DNA of 64,000 nt from Borreliella yangtzensis (GTDB taxonomy: Bacteria > Spirochaetota > Spirochaetia > Borreliales > Borreliaceae), in NCBI RefSeq assembly GCF_014201775.1, contig NZ_JACHFG010000002.1, positions 62,001 to 126,000 on the forward strand. Reading direction: 5' to 3'. The position numbers and the translations under genes were made by a program. Shown piece by piece: positions 16,398 to 25,167 of the stretch; positions within the stretch are counted from its first letter, which is position 1; every line of letters begins with the position of its first letter. Under the pieces are notes generated by a model. It worked only from the letters and a program-made list of their open reading frames with translations. It was not told the DNA's origin and ran no database searches.

Positions 16398-17816
16398 TTA
16401 GGTTTGATTTTTGATTTTTTTTATTAGATTTTCATCCAGTTTAATATGTAAATTTTTTTCTGCTCTTGGAATTACATGGCCTAACTTTCCATTTTTGACT
16501 CTTCTTAAATTTTTAACTTGAGTATAATAAAGATCTGCTTTCCCAGATTTTTTTGCTAATTTTGTATAAAATATGCATAAATTACCAGCAGCCAAAAGGA
16601 CATTAAGGCAAGGAGTTTTATTTTTTTGACTTTTAATAAAGACATAAGCTCCAGGATAATCTCTTGTATGAAGCCAATAGTCATTTCCTTTAACACAGTG
16701 TCTTAAAAGTTTATCGTTTTCTTTTGCGCTTCTTCCAATAATGATTTCAAATTCACAAAAGGTAAAATGCAAACCTATTTTTGGTGTCTTTTCTTTTCTT
16801 TTAATAACAGTTTCTTCTTGAGTATATTCTTCTTTTGGAATGAAATTTTCGATCTTTAACATTGTTATTTTTGATTGTATTAAATTAAATTTTTCTAGAT
16901 TTTCTTTTAATTGATTTTGTATGATTTTAAAAGAATTTTTACCTTTTTTATATACTTTAAAATATTGCAAAGCATTTTCTTTTGGTGACAATGATTGGTT
17001 TAATGATATTGTTATTCTTTCTTCTTTATAATTTAATAGAGTTATTTCTTTAATCCCTTTTTGTATTTTATTAATATTTAATAAAATCAATTCACCTTTT
17101 TCTTTTTCATTTTCAATGTTTTCGAGCAGATTAATTTGTTGTTTTAAAGACTTTATTCTTTTTTCCAAAACAAGCAATTCTTTTTTATATTTTTCAATAA
17201 GCAATTCTTTTGTATTGGTCTTTTTAATTTGATTACTGAGCGATTCGTAGTAATTTTCAAGAAATTCAGAATAAGATGTGTGCGTGGCATTATTGTATTC
17301 TTCTTTTAAACCCATAATTTTTTTATCAGACATTTTATTGCTTTCCTGTATTTCTTTGGCTTTTAAAAAGATTTCACCTGATGTTTCTTTTATTTTTGGT
17401 CTTCTGTAATATGCATCTAATATTTTAAAGTTTGAGTTTGTAGCTATTATATTTGGAGAAGATGGCCACAATTTAATAAATAAGATGATTATGTTCTTTT
17501 TTAAAATTTCAAGATAAATGATTCTTTCATTTTTCATTTGGAAAGCTTTTATAATTTTCCCATTTTGAATTTTTGATTTTAAGAAGTCAGAAAATCTTAA
17601 GTTTAAAGCATTCTTTTTGAAATTTTTTTTTGTTATATGAAATCTGGTAGTGTTTGGATTTAAAGAGATTAATATTTGAAATTTTTTATTTTCAACTTTA
17701 TTGTAAAGCTCTAAAATCAAACTTTTGTAATCCGGTTGTATTATTTTTTTTATTAAAGAGTTTGTAAAAGGAATTTCTTTAATCAAAGTATTTATTTCAA
17801 TGTAATTCAAAGACAT
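16398..17816 (-). CDS. rqcH: NFACT/RqcH-type ribosome quality-control protein (old name fibronectin-binding)
   Basis: An Rqc2/RqcH family protein. These bind stalled 50S-peptidyl-tRNA complexes and, in bacteria, direct C-terminal alanine tailing. The N-terminal NFACT-N domain (about 1-165) contains FSDFLKSKIQNGKI and MKNERIIYLEI. A coiled coil follows (about 185-325, IEKYKKELLVLEKRIKSL region), then the NFACT-R domain (about 345-465): GLHFTFCEFEIIIGRSAKEND, DYWLHTRDYPGAYVFIK, LLAAGNLCIFYTKLAKKSGK, KNLRRVKNGKLGHV. Length 472 is about 100 short of B. subtilis RqcH. The DR pair needed for RqcH tailing (from memory, D97/R98) reads ER here. It diverges from lolA. Old annotations call it a fibronectin/fibrinogen-binding protein. 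Confidence 0.85.
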   Translation of the reverse strand: MSLNYIEINTLIKEIPFTNSLIKKIIQPDYKSLILELYNKVENKKFQILISLNPNTTRFHITKKNFKKNALNLRFSDFLKSKIQNGKIIKAFQMKNERIIYLEILKKNIIILFIKLWPSSPNIIATNSNFKILDAYYRRPKIKETSGEIFLKAKEIQESNKMSDKKIMGLKEEYNNATHTSYSEFLENYYESLSNQIKKTNTKELLIEKYKKELLVLEKRIKSLKQQINLLENIENEKEKGELILLNINKIQKGIKEITLLNYKEERITISLNQSLSPKENALQYFKVYKKGKNSFKIIQNQLKENLEKFNLIQSKITMLKIENFIPKEEYTQEETVIKRKEKTPKIGLHFTFCEFEIIIGRSAKENDKLLRHCVKGNDYWLHTRDYPGAYVFIKSQKNKTPCLNVLLAAGNLCIFYTKLAKKSGKADLYYTQVKNLRRVKNGKLGHVIPRAEKNLHIKLDENLIKKIKNQT

Positions 17817-18014
17817 TGTTACTAAATCCTAATTCTTTCAAGGTGTTTATACCTAAGCTTTAAATTTTTATTTTATGTATTAAACTATTACTATTAATAA
17901 TAGTTTATTTCTATGATATGTAGTATTATGGAAATAAAGTTTATTGGCAATAAATAAAATAGTTTAAATTTAGCTTTGTTAATAGCTTAAGCTTAATAAT
18001 TAAGAGTTCATAGA
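17817..18014. promoter_or_regulatory. Divergent intergenic region with inverted repeat
   Basis: The 198 bases between the diverging rqcH and lolA genes. They hold a perfect 10-base inverted repeat, TAAACTATTA at 17881-17890 and its complement at 17898-17907 with a seven-base spacer, and several TATAAT-like stretches. A further TAGTTTA half-site copy occurs near 17960. The repeat could be an operator serving both genes or a transcript hairpin; it is AT-rich, so chance is not excluded. Confidence 0.4.
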
Positions 18015-18665
18015 ATGATAAAAACAATACTTTTATTTGTTTTATATCCTGTTGCTGTGTTTGCTCAAATATCTGCAAATCAATACTTTGAAGGAATTTA
18101 TGCTAAGTATCAGAATATAGAGGATATGCAAGCAACAATTAATTTTACTTTAAAGGGATTAAAGCAAACAGGTGTTTTGCTTTATAAGTTCCCAGACAAG
18201 TTTATTATTAACCTAAATTCAAATAATCAAGTTTTTGTAAGCGACGGTGAATTTTTAACAGTTTATGTTCCATCTCTTGGAACTTCGTTTAGCCAACAAT
18301 TGGTAAAAGGTAGCAGCGGGGGAGGTCTTATGAAAGTTTTAAATAGTGAATACAGTGTGTCTTATGCTAATTCTCCAAATCCAGAAGCCCTTGATTCATC
18401 TGAGTCTGGGAAATATATTAAATTAGCCTTTTCCAGAAAGCTTTACAAGGGGGCTGCTACCATTAATTCTTTTATTATTGCTTTTGCTTCGGATGGAATA
18501 ATTAGAAGAATTACTGCTTATCCTACTAGTGGCGGGCGTGAAATAGTTATTGATTTAACTGCTGTGAAGTTTAATGTTGGAATTCTTGATAGCAAATTTA
18601 AGTATGATCCTCCAAAATCTTCAAATAAGGTAGATAATTTTTTATATGATATTAAAAAAAATTAA
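18015..18665 (+). CDS. lolA: LolA-type periplasmic lipoprotein carrier
   Basis: A 216-residue secreted protein. The signal peptide MIKTILLFVLYPVAVFAQIS (cleavage after VFA) leads into a LolA/LppX-type fold: YAKYQNIEDMQATINFT, the beta-rich GVLLYKFPDKFIINL, then FVSDGEFLTVYVPSLGTSF and the C-terminal ITAYPTSGGREIVIDLTAVKFN. LolA proteins carry lipoproteins across the periplasm to the outer membrane. Borrelia has a LolA homolog (from memory BB0346) but no typical LolB. The gene is followed 12 bases later by the rodZ-like gene, so they may be cotranscribed. The ribosome site before ATG 18015 is weak (AGAG). Confidence 0.82.
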   Translation: MIKTILLFVLYPVAVFAQISANQYFEGIYAKYQNIEDMQATINFTLKGLKQTGVLLYKFPDKFIINLNSNNQVFVSDGEFLTVYVPSLGTSFSQQLVKGSSGGGLMKVLNSEYSVSYANSPNPEALDSSESGKYIKLAFSRKLYKGAATINSFIIAFASDGIIRRITAYPTSGGREIVIDLTAVKFNVGILDSKFKYDPPKSSNKVDNFLYDIKKN

Positions 18666-18677
18666 AGGTTTAAATCT

Positions 18678-19877
18678 ATGGAAGAAAATGATTTTATTAA
18701 ATTTGGGAGTTATTTGAGAAAAGTTAGGAATGGTAAAAATTTGACTCTTGAAATGGTAGCTGATGATATTAAAATTTCTATTAAGTATCTTAAAGCTCTT
18801 GAAGATTCTAATATTGAAATTTTTCCAAATGAAGTTTTGGCTGTTGGATTTTTAAGAACTTATAGTGAATATTTGGATATTGATTCTAAATTGATATCAA
18901 CACTTTTTAAGGATTATAAAAGTAGACTTAATAATAGCTATATTGGGATTAGGCCTGAAGATAAAATTTCAAATTTAGGCTTTTTAAGCGATAATAAGGT
19001 TTCGGAGAAAAAATTTGTTTTTTTTAGTTTTAAGTCTTTAAGTACATTTAAAATCCTTTTAGGAATTGTTGGTGTTATTTTGCTATTATTTGCAGTTTTT
19101 GCTTTTGGAAAAATAGAAGTTTATTTTAAAAAAATTTTTAAGCTTAGTCAGGATGAGAAGATAATTTTAAATATTCATGAAGTGTCTTTTGATAAAAAAA
19201 ATTTTTGGAATCTTTCTCTTAAAGAGGGGGATCTTTTATCTTTAACGAATGGAGATAATATTACAAAATATAGAGCATCCTTTATTGGCGATGATTTAGT
19301 TATTGTTGATGAGTCTGAAAAAAGTAAAAATATTTTTAATCTAGGAGAGTTTAAAGAGATAAATCTTGATGATAATATGAGAGTCAAAATTATTTATGAG
19401 AATTATTATTATGATAAGTTGAAAATAGCTAATGTAAGCTTAGAATCTTTTGCTTTAAATGTTAAATATGTATCTGAAACTAATATTGATAATAGATTTA
19501 ATATTTTAAATTGGCAGTTTGATGTTAAAGGAACTGAAAAGTTGCCAAGTGGTGATTATCTTACCTTATACTCTTCCCAGAAACTTTCAAATGTTGATTT
19601 AAAAATTGATTTTTTAAACGATACATTTTTTAGATATGCTGATGAAAACAATCTTCATGGCAAGTCTTTTTTTGCGTCCAAAGGGATTCCTATTAATTTG
19701 TCTTTTGAAAAATCTTTGATACTGTTTTTTTCAAGGCTTTCTGATGTTAATATTATTCTAAATGACAGAGATATCACTTCTTTTTTAAAAGAGCAGGGAA
19801 AAGAAATTTTTGCTGTCCAATTTTTTTGGGTAAAAACACCCTCAGGGTTTGATCTTAAGGTCTCTGAAGTTTATTAG
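18678..19877 (+). CDS. rodZ: RodZ-like cell-shape protein (HTH plus membrane anchor)
   Basis: A 399-residue protein with the RodZ layout. The cytoplasmic helix-turn-helix (about 8-85) includes FGSYLRKVRNGKNLTLEMVADDIKIS and YLKALEDSNIEIFPNEVLAVGFLRTYSEYL. One membrane segment follows (about 118-140, LLGIVGVILLLFAVFAF), then a periplasmic part of about 250 residues. RodZ links MreB filaments to the wall elongation complex. An AAAGG ribosome site precedes the ATG. The gene sits between lolA (12 bases) and pcrA (2 bases) on the same strand. The periplasmic domain is longer than in E. coli RodZ and I cannot recognise it. Confidence 0.85.
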   Translation: MEENDFIKFGSYLRKVRNGKNLTLEMVADDIKISIKYLKALEDSNIEIFPNEVLAVGFLRTYSEYLDIDSKLISTLFKDYKSRLNNSYIGIRPEDKISNLGFLSDNKVSEKKFVFFSFKSLSTFKILLGIVGVILLLFAVFAFGKIEVYFKKIFKLSQDEKIILNIHEVSFDKKNFWNLSLKEGDLLSLTNGDNITKYRASFIGDDLVIVDESEKSKNIFNLGEFKEINLDDNMRVKIIYENYYYDKLKIANVSLESFALNVKYVSETNIDNRFNILNWQFDVKGTEKLPSGDYLTLYSSQKLSNVDLKIDFLNDTFFRYADENNLHGKSFFASKGIPINLSFEKSLILFFSRLSDVNIILNDRDITSFLKEQGKEIFAVQFFWVKTPSGFDLKVSEVY

Positions 19878-19879
19878 TA

Positions 19880-21976
19880 ATGGTTAAAATAAAAAGTTTT
19901 TTTTCTAGCTTAAATGCTTCTCAAGAAAAAATTGTTTTTAGTAAAAGTAAAAATCCAATTCTTGTTTTAGCAGGGCCTGGTAGTGGTAAAACAAGAGTTA
20001 TAATTGCAAAGATTGTATATTTAATCAAATATATGAATATAAATCCCAATGAAATTTTGGCTTTAACTTTTACCAATAAAGCTGCAAATGAAATGAATGC
20101 CAGAATAAATGATCTTTTAAAATTTGATAAAAAACTTCATATTCAAACTTTTCATTCTTTTGGGTCTTGGCTTTTGAGATTTTACTATAAGGATTTTGAT
20201 AAAAATTATGATTCAAATTTTACAATTTGGGATACTAATGATGTTGCTAGATTTATCAAACAAATTGATCTTGCTCCAAGTCTTGAAATGGCAAAACATA
20301 TTGCAGCTTTGATTTTAAAAGACAAAGAAAATTTTTTCTTAGAAAAATTTATTGAATTTAGAGAAAAGGAGCATGAATATATTAAAATTTATGAGGAAGA
20401 GAAAGCCAAGAGTAATGCTTTTGATTTTCCAGATCTTATTATTAAACCTATTCTAATGTTAAGGCAATCTAAATCTTTAAAAGAATATATTCAATCCAAA
20501 TTTAAAGTTATTTTTGTAGATGAGTATCAAGATACAAATTATTCACAATTTTTATTTTTGAAAGAACTTTATTTAGATGGTATGTATTTTATGGTTGTGG
20601 GAGATGAAGATCAGTCAATATATTCTTTTAGAGGGGCTAGAATTGAAAATATTCTTGAATTTGAAAAAACTTTTGGCAATGTTGTTAAATTTTATTTAAT
20701 GCAAAATTATCGTTCAAATTCAAATATAGTTGATATTGCAAATGGCGTTATCTCAAAAAATAAAAATAGGTACGAGAAACAAATAACAACTAAAAATAGT
20801 TCTGATAAAAGAATGAAATTTTTAGTTTTTCAAAGCACATCAGATGAAGCTGAATATTTTTCTAATTTGCTTGTTGATAATGATATTGAGACAGCAATAC
20901 TTTATAGATTTAATTCCCAATCGTTTCATTTTGAAACATCTTTTTTAAAGAAAAATATTCCATACAAGGTTTTAGGATCAATTAAATTTTATGATAGAGA
21001 AGAAATAAAGGACATTATTTGTTTGCTTAGACTTTTTATAAACCAGAGAGATAAAATAGCTTTTTTGAGAATGATAAATAAGCCTTCTAGAGGAATTGGA
21101 AAAAGTACTCTAGAAAAAATAATTAGTACTTTAAACGATGATGATGTTAATTCCAATTTATTTTTTGCAAGCAAAAAGGTTTTGAGTTTGCTTAAAAATA
21201 GAGCCAAAGAGTCTCTTTTATTGTTTTTAAATGCTTATGATGAGCTGGGTAAGAAACTTTTTGAAGATAATTATATTAATTTATCTGCGTTTATTGAGGA
21301 TGTTGTAATTAGGTTTGGTATTTTAGATTATTATAAAAAATTTGATAAAGATGAAAAATTAAGGAATATTGATGAGCTTATTAATAGTGGGATTGAATAT
21401 TCAGGTACGTTTGAAGGTCTTGCTATATTTTTAGAAAATTCTTTACTTTCTCCTTTAATTTCTGGGGATTTTAAGTCCAATATATTTTTGTCTTCAATTC
21501 ATGGTGTCAAGGGGCTTGAATTTGATAGAGTTGTGATTTCTGGACTTGAGAAAGGTCTTTTGCCAGCTGAAATTGAAGAATTAACAGAAGATAGACTTGA
21601 GGAGGAAAGGAGGCTTTTTTATGTTGCAATCACAAGAGCTAAGTCAGAACTTATTGTTACTTTAAATTTAAGGCGAGCTTTTAGAGGGTCTTTTAAAAGT
21701 ACCGTGCCTTCTGTGTTTTTTCAAGATATTGACAAAAACTCTTATGATATCATCTTTATTCCCGAGTATTTAAAAGAGAATTTTAGTAATTTTTTTATTG
21801 ATAATAAAAGGGATAGTAGATTTAATATTGGAGACTATATAATTTATAATGGAGAAAAGGGGTTGGTTGTTGATAGTTGGTATCAAGGTAGTTTACAGTT
21901 TGTTAAAATTAGTTTGACAAATGGTAAAAAGGCTATTTTGAGTCCTGAGTATGTTAAAAAAATTATTAAAGTCTAG
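19880..21976 (+). CDS. uvrD: UvrD/PcrA superfamily 1A DNA helicase
   Basis: A 3'-5' DNA helicase acting in nucleotide excision repair and in clearing proteins or stalled polymerase from DNA. It has 698 residues and all SF1 motifs: LNASQ (Q motif), AGPGSGKTRV (motif I, about 32), LTFTNKAANEM (Ia), FVDEYQDTN (II, about 215), VVGDEDQSIYSFRGA (III), QNYRSN (IV), IHGVKGLEFDRV (V) and EERRLFYVAITRAK (VI, about 580). The C-terminal segment GDYIIYNGEKGLVVDSW is the Tudor-like domain that contacts RNA polymerase in PcrA/UvrD. The start lies 2 bases after rodZ with no strong ribosome site, suggesting coupling. The gatC gene follows after nine bases. Confidence 0.95.
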   Translation: MVKIKSFFSSLNASQEKIVFSKSKNPILVLAGPGSGKTRVIIAKIVYLIKYMNINPNEILALTFTNKAANEMNARINDLLKFDKKLHIQTFHSFGSWLLRFYYKDFDKNYDSNFTIWDTNDVARFIKQIDLAPSLEMAKHIAALILKDKENFFLEKFIEFREKEHEYIKIYEEEKAKSNAFDFPDLIIKPILMLRQSKSLKEYIQSKFKVIFVDEYQDTNYSQFLFLKELYLDGMYFMVVGDEDQSIYSFRGARIENILEFEKTFGNVVKFYLMQNYRSNSNIVDIANGVISKNKNRYEKQITTKNSSDKRMKFLVFQSTSDEAEYFSNLLVDNDIETAILYRFNSQSFHFETSFLKKNIPYKVLGSIKFYDREEIKDIICLLRLFINQRDKIAFLRMINKPSRGIGKSTLEKIISTLNDDDVNSNLFFASKKVLSLLKNRAKESLLLFLNAYDELGKKLFEDNYINLSAFIEDVVIRFGILDYYKKFDKDEKLRNIDELINSGIEYSGTFEGLAIFLENSLLSPLISGDFKSNIFLSSIHGVKGLEFDRVVISGLEKGLLPAEIEELTEDRLEEERRLFYVAITRAKSELIVTLNLRRAFRGSFKSTVPSVFFQDIDKNSYDIIFIPEYLKENFSNFFIDNKRDSRFNIGDYIIYNGEKGLVVDSWYQGSLQFVKISLTNGKKAILSPEYVKKIIKV

Positions 21977-21985
21977 AGGATTATT

Positions 21986-22261
21986 TTGCAAGATATACAT
22001 TTAGAAAATAGTTTAAAATTAAGCTTAGTTACACTTAGCAGAGAGAGTGAAGATAAATTTATTTCAAAATTTGAGAAAGTTATTAAATTGGTTAATAAAA
22101 TTTCAAATTTTGAGGTTCAGGTTAATTTTGATGCTAATAAGAAAAAAATTTTTACATTGCGTGAGGATGAAGCAAGATTTTCTCTTCCTATTGAATCAAT
22201 TAAAAAACTTAGTAATTCGTTTTTAGATGGATATTTTGCATCTCCCAAAATATTAGAATAA
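21986..22261 (+). CDS. gatC: Aspartyl/glutamyl-tRNA amidotransferase subunit C
   Basis: A 91-residue GatC, the small subunit that clamps GatA to GatB in the GatCAB amidotransferase. Its helix-rich N-terminus (LENSLKLSLVTLSRESEDKFISKFEKVIKLVNKIS) corresponds to the family's LAxLAxLxLxxEE region but is diverged. The C-terminal LREDEARFSLPIESI matches the usual LRxDxxxxS pattern. The start is TTG at 21986, chosen because AGAGGA lies seven bases upstream. It is nine bases after uvrD and ten before gatA, in the order gatC-gatA-gatB. Confidence 0.88.
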   Translation: MQDIHLENSLKLSLVTLSRESEDKFISKFEKVIKLVNKISNFEVQVNFDANKKKIFTLREDEARFSLPIESIKKLSNSFLDGYFASPKILE

Positions 22262-22271
22262 GGATAAGGTC

Positions 22272-23720
22272 TTGGACTTAAGCAATTTAACTTTAACTAA
22301 AATTCAAGAATTAGTTTTAACTAAAAAGTGTAAAATTTATGATATTTTACTTGCCTATAAAAATAATTATGAATTAAGCAGGGATATCAATGGATATATT
22401 GAATTTTTTGATGATTCTTTAGAAATTGCAAAAAGGTATGACGAGCGTTTAAAGAATTGTGAATTAGAAGACTTGCCTTTAATTGGTATGCTTATTGCGG
22501 TTAAAGATAATATTTCAATTCAAGATAAATCTTTAACCTGTGCTTCTGAAATTTTAAAAGGATACATTTCTCCTTATGATGCGACTGTAGTCAAAAGGCT
22601 TAAAAATAAAGGAGCAATTATAATTGGTAGAACCAATATGGATGAATTTGCCATGGGTTCTACTGGTGAATTTTCTTGTTATGGTGCAACTTTAAATCCT
22701 TTAAATAAAAAATATGTTGTGGGGGGTAGTTCTGGGGGCTCTGCAGCTGTAGTTGCAGCTTTTCAAGCACCTTTTTCGCTTGGCAGTGATACTGGAGGAT
22801 CTGTTAGACTTCCTGCATCTTTTTCGGGAATTTTAGGCTTTAAACCTTCTTATGGAGGCCTTTCTCGTTATGGACTTGCATCTTATGCTTCGTCTTTTGA
22901 TCAAATAGGGTTTTTTTCTCATTCTATTGAAGATATTGCTTTAGTTTTAAAGCATACTTGTGGAGCTGACGAAATGGATTCTACTAGTATAGATATTTTT
23001 GATGATGATTTTTATCCTTTAAAAATAGAGTCGTTGCAAGGTAAAAATTTAGCTTTAATTAAAGAGCTTAGTGAAGATCTAATGGACAAAAATGTTGAAA
23101 GTAGTTTTGCCAAATTTAAACTTGACCTTTTATCAAAAGGTATTAATATAAAAGAAGTTTCAATAGAAGAGATTAATATTATTTTATCAATTTATTATAC
23201 AATTTCTCCTGTTGAAGCATCTTCCAATCTTGCTCGTTATACCGGACTTTGTTATGGTAAGAGAATATCAGAAAATTTAAGCCTTAATGATTTTTATTTT
23301 AAACATAGGAGCAATTTCTTGTCAGAAGAAGTTAAAAGGCGTATTATTCTTGGAAATTATTTATTGTCGGAAGGGTATGATGCCAAGTATTATTCAAAAG
23401 CTTGTGAAATTCTTCAAAATTTGATTATTCCCAAATTTAACAAGCTTTTTGAAAGTTGCGATTTTATTATTACTCCAACAAGTTTTGTTAAACCTTTTAG
23501 AGTCGGTTTAGATTTTGACGATCCTGTTAAAATGTATTATTCAGATATTTGTACTGTGATTGCAAATCTTATTGGAGCTCCTGCTATTTCATTTCCGTAT
23601 TCTAAGGATAAGGAAGGATTGTCGATTGGAATGCAAATTATTGGGCGCAGCAGGAAGGATTTTGAACTTTTAAGTTTTTCAAAAAATGTGATTAGGGAAT
23701 TGGGATTGAATGGAATATAA
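22272..23720 (+). CDS. gatA: Glu-tRNA(Gln) amidotransferase subunit A
   Basis: Amidase subunit that releases ammonia from glutamine for conversion of Glu-tRNA(Gln) to Gln-tRNA(Gln), needed in bacteria without glutaminyl-tRNA synthetase. It has 482 residues of the amidase-signature family. The Lys of the Ser-cisSer-Lys triad is in GMLIAVKDNIS (about 76); VVGGSSGGSAAVVAA (about 150) and LGSDTGGSVRLPASF (about 172) hold the two serines. The start is TTG at 22272, preceded by ATAAGG. The 3' end overlaps gatB by 11 bases. Confidence 0.96.
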   Translation: MDLSNLTLTKIQELVLTKKCKIYDILLAYKNNYELSRDINGYIEFFDDSLEIAKRYDERLKNCELEDLPLIGMLIAVKDNISIQDKSLTCASEILKGYISPYDATVVKRLKNKGAIIIGRTNMDEFAMGSTGEFSCYGATLNPLNKKYVVGGSSGGSAAVVAAFQAPFSLGSDTGGSVRLPASFSGILGFKPSYGGLSRYGLASYASSFDQIGFFSHSIEDIALVLKHTCGADEMDSTSIDIFDDDFYPLKIESLQGKNLALIKELSEDLMDKNVESSFAKFKLDLLSKGINIKEVSIEEINIILSIYYTISPVEASSNLARYTGLCYGKRISENLSLNDFYFKHRSNFLSEEVKRRIILGNYLLSEGYDAKYYSKACEILQNLIIPKFNKLFESCDFIITPTSFVKPFRVGLDFDDPVKMYYSDICTVIANLIGAPAISFPYSKDKEGLSIGMQIIGRSRKDFELLSFSKNVIRELGLNGI

Positions 23721-25167
23721 ATTAGTTATTGGGCTAGAAATTCATGTTCAGTTAGGTTTAAGAACAAAGGCTTTTTGTGGATGTAAGAATGAGTTTGGAG
23801 GGGTTCCTAACTCTCGTATTTGTCCAATTTGTCTTGGGTTGCCTGGATCATTGCCAAGCGTAAATGTGGAACTTATTAATAGTGCAATTTTAGCAGGGCA
23901 TGCTACAAATTCAAATATTAGTCATGTTGTTAAATTTGATAGAAAACATTATTATTATCCAGATTTGCCAAAAGGATATCAAATATCTCAAAATGATAAG
24001 CCAATTTGTGAAGGAGGAAGCTTATTAATTGAAACCTCTTATGGGTTAAAAAAGATTAACATTATTAGAATCCATATGGAAGAAGATTCGGGCAAGAGTT
24101 TACATTTGCTAGACAGTGAAAATCAGAGTTATATTGATTTTAATCGTTCAGGTGCTCCTTTGCTTGAAATTGTTTCTGCTCCAGATATTAGCAATGGAGA
24201 TGAGGCAGTTGCTTTTTTAAATTCCTTAAGAGAAATTTTTAGGTATCTTGATTTGTCGGAATGTAATATGGAAAATGGTTCTTTTAGATGTGATGTAAAT
24301 GTTAATTTAATTGTTAGAGAGAATGATGTTGAGTATAAAACTCCCATAGCTGAAATAAAAAATTTAAACTCTTTTAAATCTATTAAAGCTGCTATTGAAT
24401 ATGAGGAATTAAGACAACAAGAGGAATGGATTCAATTTAGAAAAACTTTTGATAGTTGCGGCAAGCATACCAGAGGGTTTGATGATAAAAGTGGTATTAC
24501 AGTGATTCAAAGGGATAAAGAGACAGTATCTGATTATCGTTATTTTCAAGAACCCGATCTACCTTTAATAGAGATTGATGATTTTTATATTGATAATATT
24601 AAGAATTTAAAGTTAATTGAACTTCCATTTGATGCAAGAATTAGGCTTAAAGACCAATATGGGTTAAGTGATTTTGATGTTATTACCTTAACATCAGATA
24701 AGCATTTGCTTAGATATTTTGAAGAAGCTGTTATTAATGCAAGTGACCCTAAAAAATTAGCCAATTGGATATTGTCTGAAGTTTTAAATGTTCTTAATGA
24801 TAAAGGGATTAGTATTCTTGAGTTTAATTTGCTTCCAAGCCATGTTGCAGAGCTTGTTGAATTTATTGTTGCTGGCAAAATAAGTGGCAAAATAGCAAAA
24901 AAAGTATTTTCAGAGATGATTGTTAGAGAAGTTCCAGCATCTGTTATTATAAATGAAAATCAATTAGAGCAAGTAAATGACAAGTTTGTTATTAAACAGA
25001 TTGTGCTTGAAGTTTTGAACGAAAATCCTAAGTCAATTGAGCTTTACAAAAAGGGCAAAGATCATGCTATCAAATTTATGATGGGACAAATAATGAAAAA
25101 ATCTTCAGGAAAAATTAATCCTATACTTGCAAATGAAATTCTTTTACAAAGTTTATCAAATGTATAA
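23710..25167 (+). CDS. gatB: Glu-tRNA(Gln) amidotransferase subunit B
   Basis: The kinase/transamidation subunit that activates the gamma-carboxyl of Glu-tRNA(Gln). It has 485 residues. Family motifs are KLVIGLEIHVQL at the start, FDRKHYYYPDLPKGYQISQ (about 77), HMEEDSGKSLH (about 122), DFNRSGAPLLEIVSAPD (about 142) and the C-terminal YqeY-like domain (about 395-485, ending MGQIMKKSSGKINP). A cysteine pattern CGCKNEFG..CPICLG is visible near the N-terminus, as in zinc-containing GatB. The ATG at 23710 lies within the end of gatA, so translation is probably coupled. Confidence 0.97.
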   Translation: MEYKLVIGLEIHVQLGLRTKAFCGCKNEFGGVPNSRICPICLGLPGSLPSVNVELINSAILAGHATNSNISHVVKFDRKHYYYPDLPKGYQISQNDKPICEGGSLLIETSYGLKKINIIRIHMEEDSGKSLHLLDSENQSYIDFNRSGAPLLEIVSAPDISNGDEAVAFLNSLREIFRYLDLSECNMENGSFRCDVNVNLIVRENDVEYKTPIAEIKNLNSFKSIKAAIEYEELRQQEEWIQFRKTFDSCGKHTRGFDDKSGITVIQRDKETVSDYRYFQEPDLPLIEIDDFYIDNIKNLKLIELPFDARIRLKDQYGLSDFDVITLTSDKHLLRYFEEAVINASDPKKLANWILSEVLNVLNDKGISILEFNLLPSHVAELVEFIVAGKISGKIAKKVFSEMIVREVPASVIINENQLEQVNDKFVIKQIVLEVLNENPKSIELYKKGKDHAIKFMMGQIMKKSSGKINPILANEILLQSLSNV

